From an uncultured Fretibacterium sp. (GTDB lineage: Bacteria; Synergistota; Synergistia; Synergistales; Aminobacteriaceae): a stretch of DNA of 21,123 nucleotides. The notes under the pieces were generated by a model, which saw only the letters and a list, made by a program, of their open reading frames with translations, made no database searches and had not been told where the DNA came from. Within the stretch, counting starts at the first letter, position 1. Each line of letters starts with the position of its first letter. The stretch spans positions 1 through 21,123 of the forward strand of contig CALAUZ010000302.1 in assembly GCA_937892105.1 (NCBI GenBank), written 5' to 3'. Positions 16,252 to 21,123 of this stretch are shown here, one piece after another. Both the position numbers and the translations under genes were made by a program.

Positions 16252-16911
16252 TTAGTCCTCCGGTGTTAATAGCAGTGCCATTTTGAATTTGCCTTTTGCT
16301 TTCACGTAATGCCTTCCGTTTTTTGCGAACTTGAAATTTTCGCCGGCTTTAATGTGATGTTCCTTGCCCTCGTAACCTATAATACCTTCGCCATCGAGTG
16401 CGAATATTAATGCTTCGCCCGGTGCAGCATGTTCTGACAGCCCGGTACCTTCATCGAACGACATAACTGCGAACTTCAAACCTTTGCTGCTGATTATGTC
16501 CATGTTCACGATACGGCCTGACTGATATGGTACGAGTTCAGCGAGTGAAAATATTTCGCCGTCCTTCAGTGCATTGTTCACGGTAACGCCCTCCTTTAGT
16601 CTTATCTCAGTGTATACACAGCGTGTTGATGTTCTCATTCCAACAGGTGAATTAATTGGGGTAATGAAGCATTCTCCTTCGTGTAAAATCCATTCATGGC
16701 CATCGGGATAATACACGGCAAGCCCGCCTGAAACGTCAATAATAATTTTGTGATATGTGTAAATCTCTGCGCTTATGTCAGTATCATGGGACAGAGAGAA
16801 ATAATTTATCCCGAAATCCTCAGTGTCATAAACTGAACGCGATACTGTACAACCTTCAACTGGTTCATTATCGCAGGCAATGGAGAACACAACGCCCTCA
16901 ATCTCCTTCAA
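16252..16911 (-). CDS. Bicupin-like protein of unknown function
   Basis: A 219-residue protein with two cupin-like halves. The C-terminal half is clearest (about 140-215: LSEHAAPGEALIFALDGEGIIGY, then HHIKAGENFKFAKNGRHYV), resembling a small metal-binding beta barrel. The N-terminal half (about 50-110) has a similar strand pattern with WILHEGECFITPINSPV. Not all usual cupin histidines are kept, so metal binding is uncertain. The start is TTG 16911, with GAGGGTG about 9 bases upstream. No in-frame ATG lies near. It is upstream of the diiron flavoprotein and 4 bases from it, so it should be coexpressed and share its stress role. A sensor of small molecules or a regulator without a DNA-binding domain are both possible. 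Confidence 0.82.
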   Translation of the reverse strand: MKEIEGVVFSIACDNEPVEGCTVSRSVYDTEDFGINYFSLSHDTDISAEIYTYHKIIIDVSGGLAVYYPDGHEWILHEGECFITPINSPVGMRTSTRCVYTEIRLKEGVTVNNALKDGEIFSLAELVPYQSGRIVNMDIISSKGLKFAVMSFDEGTGLSEHAAPGEALIFALDGEGIIGYEGKEHHIKAGENFKFAKNGRHYVKAKGKFKMALLLTPED

Positions 16912-17117
16912 ATGTAATCACCCTCTGTGTAATTCTGGAATGCAAATATTATATGGAAATTGGGGAAGAAAAATTGTTGCTTAGGTTACAAAAATCCATC
17001 GTTGGGAATAACAAATTTCATATATCAGTGAACCATGTATATTCCTGTACGCAAATTACTAAATACTGTAGTTTATGCTTATGATTGTTGTATTATGTAT
17101 ATGGAGGTAATGATCAT
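16912..17117. promoter_or_regulatory. Divergent intergenic region between cupin-fprA and larE
   Basis: A 206-base AT-rich region. On the minus strand a perfect TATAAT at 16948-16953 lies about 37 bases before the cupin TTG, with no good -35, which fits an activated promoter. On the + strand TATTAT (17091-17096) lies 21 bases before the larE ATG, with only a weak -35. TTGT and ACAA half-sites around 16974-16996 could form an operator for the nearby Crp/Fnr regulator, but the symmetry is poor. Confidence 0.35.
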
Positions 17118-17918
17118 ATGAATAAACTCAAAGCACTTCAGGAATATATATCATCATTAAGGAGCGTTGCAGTCGCATTCTCAGGAGGGGTAGACAGCAC
17201 ACTACTGCTCAAAGTATCGCACGATGTCTTAGGGGAAAAAACAATAGCCGTAACAGTCTCGTCATTATTGTTTCCGCACAGAGAACTGAATGCCTCAAAG
17301 TCATTCTGCGAGCATGAAGGCATAAAACAAATAGTCCTTGAAGTTGACGAACTAGGCATAGAAGGTTTCAGGCACAACCCAAAAAATCGCTGTTACCTTT
17401 GCAAAAAGGGACTGTTCACGGAAATTCAGGAAGTCGCGCGAAAACATAATATTTCACACGTTGTTGAAGGCTCCAATCTCGATGACTTAGGCGATTACCG
17501 TCCCGGCTTGAAGGCTATTGACGAACTCGGTGTTAAAAGCCCGCTGCGTCATTGCGGGTTCACGAAGTTGGACGTTCGAGAGTTGTCCCGCGAACTTGGC
17601 CTGCAAACATGGGAGAAGCCATCGTTTGCCTGCCTTGCATCACGTTTTGTTTATGGCGAGGAGATTACACCGGAGAAATTGCACATGGTTGAACGCGCAG
17701 AGGAATTACTGCTGTCTATGGGCTTCCGTCAAATGAGAGTTCGCATTCACGGGGACACGGCCAGAATTGAAATACTCCCTGAAGATTTCAGCATGATAAT
17801 TCAGAACGAAACACGCTCAAAGATTTATGATACTCTTAAATCTCTTGGCTTCAGATATGTAACACTGGACATGAAAGGTTACAGAACTGGAAGCATGAAT
17901 GAAGCCCTGTCAGAATAG
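17118..17918 (+). CDS. larE: LarE-type ATP-dependent sulfur transferase
   Basis: A 266-residue PP-loop protein with ATP-binding SGGVDST (22-28), then C92-x2-C95 in NRCYLCKKGLF, VVEGSNLDDLGDYRPGLKA (115-133), SPLRH and KPSFACLASR with C172. LarE activates the carboxylates of a nicotinate-derived precursor with AMP and adds sulphur in building the nickel-pincer cofactor of lactate racemase and related enzymes. C172 lies where the sacrificial cysteine of Lactobacillus LarE is found. The extra CxxC suggests the [4Fe-4S] class, which holds a cluster with three cysteines and is not consumed; that is inference. ATG 17118 has GGAGG 10 bases upstream. An earlier TTG at 17085 has none. No larA, larB or larC is nearby, so its partners are elsewhere or it has another sulphur-transfer role. 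Confidence 0.88.
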   Translation: MNKLKALQEYISSLRSVAVAFSGGVDSTLLLKVSHDVLGEKTIAVTVSSLLFPHRELNASKSFCEHEGIKQIVLEVDELGIEGFRHNPKNRCYLCKKGLFTEIQEVARKHNISHVVEGSNLDDLGDYRPGLKAIDELGVKSPLRHCGFTKLDVRELSRELGLQTWEKPSFACLASRFVYGEEITPEKLHMVERAEELLLSMGFRQMRVRIHGDTARIEILPEDFSMIIQNETRSKIYDTLKSLGFRYVTLDMKGYRTGSMNEALSE

Positions 17919-17933
17919 TTTTCCCGGCAGGGC
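17904..17933 (+). terminator. Hairpin between larE and prepilin peptidase genes
   Basis: GCCCTGTC (17904-17911) pairs with GGCAGGGC (17926-17933), with one G-T pair and a 14-base loop. It overlaps the last codons of larE and sits between two convergent genes. The following ATTACATTAT is a poor U tract on +, and TTCATTC follows on -, so it may act on either strand. Confidence 0.4.
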
Positions 17934-17939
17934 ATTACA

Positions 17940-18752
17940 TTATATCGTGAAAGGCCATGAAGGCGTAAAGAAATTTTGGAACATTATTCTTCTGCTGAGA
18001 TACGCAAATATTTCTGCTCCCCATATCATCGTAACAAAGCACCCCAATGCCAGAAACGGCACAAGCGGTACAGCCTCACCCTTTCCCCAATGAAGACGGC
18101 CTATCATAAGCATTGCAATAACCCAGAAACCTCCAGCCATCACTCCGGCATAGAGCGCAAAAAGTGTAAACTTCAATCCTAACACTGCTCCCATTCCGGC
18201 CATGAACACAGCATCACCCCAGCCCATTCCTCCGCGCGAAAGGAATATTATTGCCGCGAAAATTGTCCAGCCAACAAATGCACCTGCTACACCGTCAAGA
18301 ACCGCCCATGTTCCTCCGGCAAGTCGCACCACAAGACATAACGCACCTGGTGCAAGCGCGAATATGTCGAATACATCACCCGACTCGTAATCCGTCAGTG
18401 AGTTCACGACAAGCCCGCATGTTCCGACACAACAGATTAGTGATGTCCACGATATTCCCCAACGAAATATTACCGTCATTGCCAGAATAGCACATAGCAA
18501 TTCAACCATAATATACCGCACTGATATTTTTGCACCGCAATGCCTGCACCTTCCACGCTGTATAAGCCAGGATATTATTGGTATAAGTTCTATTGCCCTT
18601 AAGACATGGCCGCAGTTTTCACATGCCGAACGGTCATTGAGGTGTCTCCACGATTTCCCTTGAATGCTCCTGTGTGCTACAACGTTCAGGAACGAGCCTA
18701 TTGACGCACCGAATATTCCCGCCGTTATTATGTGCTGTATCGAAACCGTCAT
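17940..18752 (-). CDS. pilD: Prepilin peptidase / N-methyltransferase (type IV leader peptidase)
   Basis: A 270-residue polytopic membrane protease that cleaves type IV prepilin-like leader peptides at the inner membrane and methylates the new N-terminus. The N-terminal GSFLNVVAHR motif is present. A cytoplasmic zinc loop has C44-x2-C47 and C69-x2-C72. The aspartate protease pair is D121 in LTDYESGD and D180 in the GxGD motif GGMGWGD. About seven hydrophobic helices follow. Length is normal. The ATG overlaps the stop of the upstream zinc protein as ATGA, so translation is coupled. No pilin or pilus assembly gene is in the window. Confidence is high for the enzyme; the symbol pilD is by family, and comC would fit as well. 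Confidence 0.93.
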   Translation of the reverse strand: MTVSIQHIITAGIFGASIGSFLNVVAHRSIQGKSWRHLNDRSACENCGHVLRAIELIPIISWLIQRGRCRHCGAKISVRYIMVELLCAILAMTVIFRWGISWTSLICCVGTCGLVVNSLTDYESGDVFDIFALAPGALCLVVRLAGGTWAVLDGVAGAFVGWTIFAAIIFLSRGGMGWGDAVFMAGMGAVLGLKFTLFALYAGVMAGGFWVIAMLMIGRLHWGKGEAVPLVPFLALGCFVTMIWGAEIFAYLSRRIMFQNFFTPSWPFTI

Positions 18753-19162
18753 CTTCGCTTCTGCCCATCGAAAACATACTGTCTGCTGTCGTCTTCCTTC
18801 CTGTGTTGAGCGTCTCTGGCGTATATTACTCCTCCGTATGTAGTGATATTGCGCTTCAGCTTCTCAACCTCTCCTTTTATTGCTTCGGCAAGTTTTTGAC
18901 GCGTTCCCTTTCTATCACGGCTGTATGTCTGCAAATCCCGCTCAATATATCCCAAGTCAATAAGTGCCTGAATATCCACAGGGCTTATCTCCATTTCGTC
19001 AGCCAATGTGTCGAGGTCAAAATCTCTGTTTTCATTGTCCCTCATGTATTCATGAACTCTGCCGTAAATATCTTCAAGCCTTCTCACACACGCAGCGCAT
19101 ATTTTCTGCCCCTCAAAGCCGTTGTATATCCTTCTGCACAACTTGCATTCACTTAGTGCCAT
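18749..19162 (-). CDS. Zinc-ribbon protein of the flagellar operon protein (YvyF/TIGR03826) type, copy 1
   Basis: A 137-residue protein. An N-terminal zinc ribbon has C6-x2-C9 and C22-x2-C25, followed by YGRVHEYMRDNE. A small helical, HTH-like part (about 48-75, LDTLADEMEISPVDIQALIDLGYIERD cut by a turn) comes next, then a charged tail. This matches my recollection of the small proteins in Firmicutes and Synergistetes flagellar/competence operons, whose role is thought to be regulatory. It has AAAGGAG before ATG 19162. It is a paralogue of the gene immediately upstream (shared blocks MALxECKxC, YGRxHxYxRD, LGxxERDxQTYS) and is coupled to the prepilin peptidase by an ATGA overlap. It could link motility or pili to another signal, but there is no flagellar gene nearby. 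Confidence 0.8.
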   Translation of the reverse strand: MALSECKLCRRIYNGFEGQKICAACVRRLEDIYGRVHEYMRDNENRDFDLDTLADEMEISPVDIQALIDLGYIERDLQTYSRDRKGTRQKLAEAIKGEVEKLKRNITTYGGVIYARDAQHRKEDDSRQYVFDGQKRR

Positions 19163-19183
19163 CGTATTATCTCCTTTCTGCTA

Positions 19184-19570
19184 TTATTTCCTTTTACGCC
19201 TGTATTTGTAGCGGTAATGTGCCCCGCTGTATATCCTTGCTTTCTTCTGCTCAATCATAACGTCTAACTCATGTGCAAATTCAGCAGCCAATGCCTGACG
19301 ATCTGAGATTGTTCCACTGTAAGTCTGTATGTCGCGTTCAAGCCAGCCAAGTTCAAGAAGAAGCTGCATGTCTTCGGGGTCAGTTTCAGTGTCTTCGGCG
19401 AGCTTCTGTATGTCGATTTTGGACTGGTGTTCGTGGTCTCTGAGGTAGTTATGAATGCGCCCGTATGTGCCTTCGAGTTTCATTCGGCAATCATGGCATA
19501 CATCGTCATTGCCAGAGTACGATTCGTCATCGTAAAGCGCATAGCATATCTTGCATTCTTTCAGTGCCAT
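19184..19570 (-). CDS. Zinc-ribbon protein of the YvyF/TIGR03826 type, copy 2
   Basis: A 128-residue paralogue of the next gene. The zinc ribbon has C6-x2-C9 and C25-x2-C28. Then come YGRIHNYLRDHE, an HTH-like helical part (IDIQKLAEDTETDPEDMQLL), the shared block LGWLERDIQTYS and a basic tail ending YKYRRKRK. The frame stays open upstream to 19990, but the start is ATG 19570: GGGAGGGG lies just before it, it aligns with the MAL start of the paralogue, and the longer frame would run antisense into the acyltransferase gene. It begins an operon with its paralogue (21 bases apart) and the prepilin peptidase. The basic tail could bind nucleic acid. The tandem copies are well diverged, so the duplication is old. 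Confidence 0.8.
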   Translation of the reverse strand: MALKECKICYALYDDESYSGNDDVCHDCRMKLEGTYGRIHNYLRDHEHQSKIDIQKLAEDTETDPEDMQLLLELGWLERDIQTYSGTISDRQALAAEFAHELDVMIEQKKARIYSGAHYRYKYRRKRK

Positions 19571-19631
19571 AGTATCCCCTCCCGCGAAAAAATTGCATGT
19601 TAATTTTACATGATAATATAGAGAAAATTTC

Positions 19632-20531
19632 ATGTCAGGAGGAATTTTAGCCACGCTGAATTTTCTTGTGAAGTTCCTGCGTTTCCTGCCGCACAAATAC
19701 GCTTTAACCTTCGGCAGGATTACAGGCAGATTACTTAGGCTCATACTGTGGAGGAAAACAGACAGGTGCGAAGCAAGATGTGTTATGTCTCTCGGTGTCG
19801 GAGTTACTGTTTCGCGGGAAATAATCAGAGGGTCATTCATGAACTTGGGAATGTCTGCCGTTGAGTTCATTCGCCTGCCCAAAATAATATCGCGGATTAA
19901 TGAGCTTGTTGCGTTCCCGGAAGACAGCATTAACCTTCTCAATTCCGCATTATCTAGGGGAAAAGGCGTTATCCTTATGACTTCCCACATGGCAAACTGG
20001 GAGTTGGCTGCTGCCCGTGTAATACATGAAGGCTTCCCGTTGCACGCAGTATATACCCCTCAAAGCGACAGGACAGCAGAAAGCATCATTATGGGCATAC
20101 GTGAAAACGCTTCAGGAATGTCCATGATAGACAGCAACAAAGGATTGCGCGAAATCTTCAGGGTACTCAGGGCAGGAGGTATAGTCGTAATCATGCAGGA
20201 TCTTGACGCTCGCAAAGACGGAATAATTACGGACTTTTTCGGCATTCCCGCAAGCACTCATGACGGCATAGTAAAACTCTACAGAAAGTTTCACTGCCCC
20301 GTCATTCCGGTACAATGCGTAAGAGACAAGGATAACCCTTCACATCATTCAATGATAATGCAGTGTATATTGAGCGATATGAAGGACGCTGACGGCAGGG
20401 CATTTGGTGAGGACATGCAGGGAAGTCTCAGAATGTGCAATAAGGTTATTGAAGGCTGGATAAAGGAGAGACCGGAATTATGGCTGTGGCTTCTGGACAG
20501 ATGGGAATACACTCTGGGGAAAAACATTTAG
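19632..20531 (+). CDS. LpxL/HtrB-family lipid A (or lysophospholipid) acyltransferase
   Basis: A 299-residue member of the LpxL/HtrB/MsbB acyltransferase family. It has a hydrophobic N-terminus (about 8-40) that would anchor it in the inner membrane. The catalytic H-x4-E motif is H119-MANW-E124, in MTSHMANWELAAARV. Later blocks VVIMQDLDARKDGIITDFFG, PASTHDGIVKLYRKFHCPVIPVQ and LWLWLLDRWE fit the family. It would add a secondary acyl chain to lipid A or a related glycolipid, which implies a diderm cell. ATG 19632 is used although no strong ribosome binding site precedes it; an AGGAGG lies just after the start, inside the gene, with no suitable later start. The next gene begins inside its 3' end. 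Confidence 0.9.
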   Translation: MSGGILATLNFLVKFLRFLPHKYALTFGRITGRLLRLILWRKTDRCEARCVMSLGVGVTVSREIIRGSFMNLGMSAVEFIRLPKIISRINELVAFPEDSINLLNSALSRGKGVILMTSHMANWELAAARVIHEGFPLHAVYTPQSDRTAESIIMGIRENASGMSMIDSNKGLREIFRVLRAGGIVVIMQDLDARKDGIITDFFGIPASTHDGIVKLYRKFHCPVIPVQCVRDKDNPSHHSMIMQCILSDMKDADGRAFGEDMQGSLRMCNKVIEGWIKERPELWLWLLDRWEYTLGKNI

Positions 20532-20983
20532 TTCTTGGATTGGATCCCGGCAGGGACAAAACAGGTTTTGCCTTCACGGATATTGATGGCAGCTTGCTGG
20601 TGTCAGGCATATTTCCATCATCAGAACGTTCTGCATTCTTCGAGGACTTCACACCTTACATCATCGAGCGCAACGCAGTATCTTTACCCCAAAATGCTGT
20701 ATCATGCCTTGAGTTTATCGCGATAGGGGACGGCACTACAAGCCGTGAATTTTCGGAGTACGTCAGGGGAAAGGCAAAGTGTCAGGTTCTTTCGGTTGAC
20801 GAGAGAAATACTACGCTTGAGGCTAGGGAACTTTACTGGAAACTGCATAAGCCGGGATTTCTATTGCGCCTGCTTCCTGAAGGATTGAGAGTTCCTTCAA
20901 GGGTTCTTGATGACCTTGCTGCTTGGGCTGTAGCATTGAGGGCTCTGAAAAAATATAGAGATATAAGCCGGAATAAGCTATAA
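20480..20983 (+). CDS. RNase H-fold YqgF/RuvX-like protein
   Basis: A 167-residue protein with an RNase H-like fold of the YqgF (RuvX) kind. First strand and acidic residue are HLVLGLDPGRDKTGFAF (D22). Then LSVDERNTTLEARELYW (E108) and a C-terminal helix with LDDLAAWAVALRAL (D144/D145) complete a likely acidic triad. YqgF-type enzymes take part in 16S rRNA 5' maturation, and related folds cut Holliday junctions. This protein is longer than typical 140-residue RuvX and lacks some of its motifs, so it is better called RuvX-like. Start is ATG 20480: AAAGGAGAG lies 11 bases upstream. That gives a 52-base overlap with the acyltransferase; ATG 20501 is the alternative, with no good ribosome binding site. 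The overlap implies cotranscription. Confidence 0.78.
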   Translation: MAVASGQMGIHSGEKHLVLGLDPGRDKTGFAFTDIDGSLLVSGIFPSSERSAFFEDFTPYIIERNAVSLPQNAVSCLEFIAIGDGTTSREFSEYVRGKAKCQVLSVDERNTTLEARELYWKLHKPGFLLRLLPEGLRVPSRVLDDLAAWAVALRALKKYRDISRNKL

Positions 20984-21014
20984 TATGACAAATTCAAATC
21001 CATAGTCATATTTT
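20982..21014 (+). terminator. AT-rich hairpin after the RuvX-like gene
   Basis: AATATGAC (20982-20989) and GTCATATT (21005-21012) form a perfect 8-bp stem with a 15-base loop, and the 3' arm runs on into TTTT (21011-21014). The stem starts within the stop codon. It may be a weak terminator or an operator for the gene that starts at 21038. Confidence 0.38.
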
Positions 21015-21037
21015 ACAGGGAGGGAGATTAATTTCAA

Positions 21038-21073
21038 ATGGCCGGCAACGATAAACTTATCGCTCTGGTAAAT
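21038..21073 (+). CDS. 5' end of a gene cut off by adapter
   Basis: Twelve codons (MAGNDKLIALVN) after a strong ribosome binding site, GGGAGGGAG, about 12 bases before the ATG. The coding sequence ends exactly where adapter bases begin at 21074. Nothing can be said about its function. Confidence 0.65.
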
Positions 21074-21123
21074 AGATCGGAAGAGCACACGTCTGAACTC
21101 CAGTCACATCACGATCTCGTATG
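21074..21123 (+). other. Illumina TruSeq adapter contamination
   Basis: The last 50 bases are not genomic. They match the TruSeq read 1 3' adapter, starting AGATCGGAAGAGC and continuing to base 21107. The six-base index ATCACG (21108-21113) follows, then ATCTCGTATG, the start of the P7 end. The match is exact over the whole length by recall of the adapter sequence. Confidence 0.98.

Noticed and set aside
19571..19990. Extension of zinc protein copy 2 upstream to 19990
   Set aside because: The extension runs antisense into the acyltransferase; the ATG at 19570 has a strong GGGAGGGG and aligns with the start of its paralogue.
1..21123. CRISPR arrays, tRNA/rRNA genes, transposases or attachment sites
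   Set aside because: I saw no spaced direct repeats, no cloverleaf-like sequence in the short gaps, and no transposase or integrase motifs.

Overview
The window reads as one contig end-to-end from an anaerobic, diderm, gut- or sludge-type bacterium. The mix of genes suggests a Synergistota-like genome: a K+-dependent membrane pyrophosphatase, a diiron flavoprotein for O2/NO, DUF362 ferredoxin-type proteins, a lipid A-type acyltransferase, and a flagellar/type IV pilus-type zinc protein next to a prepilin peptidase. That assignment is inference; no rRNA or tRNA is present to fix it. Two parts do not belong. About 376 bases at the left end carry a spirochaete-like murD fragment fused out of frame to a histidine kinase, which looks like an assembly chimera. 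The last 50 bases are an Illumina TruSeq adapter with its index, which cuts off the final gene.

Layout. 1-376: murD fragment (-). 307-2466: hybrid histidine kinase (-) whose Hpt domain is cut by the chimera. 2605-8192: two more membrane-anchored hybrid histidine kinases and a PAS-GGDEF-EAL protein (+), closed by a hairpin terminator. 8240-9831: flavodoxin and DUF362/2x[4Fe-4S] pair (-). 9950-11333: a two-gene restriction-modification system (+). 11369-13573: membrane pyrophosphatase (-). 13679-15074: small protein, CGGC-domain protein and Crp/Fnr regulator (+). These run tail to tail into 15057-16911, a diiron flavoprotein and a cupin (-). 17118-17918: LarE (+). 17940-19570: prepilin peptidase and two tandem paralogous zinc proteins (-). 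19632-20983: LpxL/HtrB-type acyltransferase and an RNase H-fold YqgF-like protein (+). 21038: start of one more gene, lost into adapter.

How the genes may work together. The first third is a signalling locus: three hybrid kinases, only one with an Hpt, no free-standing response regulator, and a PAS-GGDEF-EAL protein whose two catalytic domains both look degenerate. It may be a phosphorelay linked to a c-di-GMP receptor rather than to a cyclase or phosphodiesterase. The Crp/CGGC/flavoprotein/cupin block looks like an oxygen or nitrosative stress module. The prepilin peptidase block points to pili or motility.

There is no gap above about 300 bases without a gene, and I see no tRNA, rRNA, CRISPR array, insertion sequence or origin.
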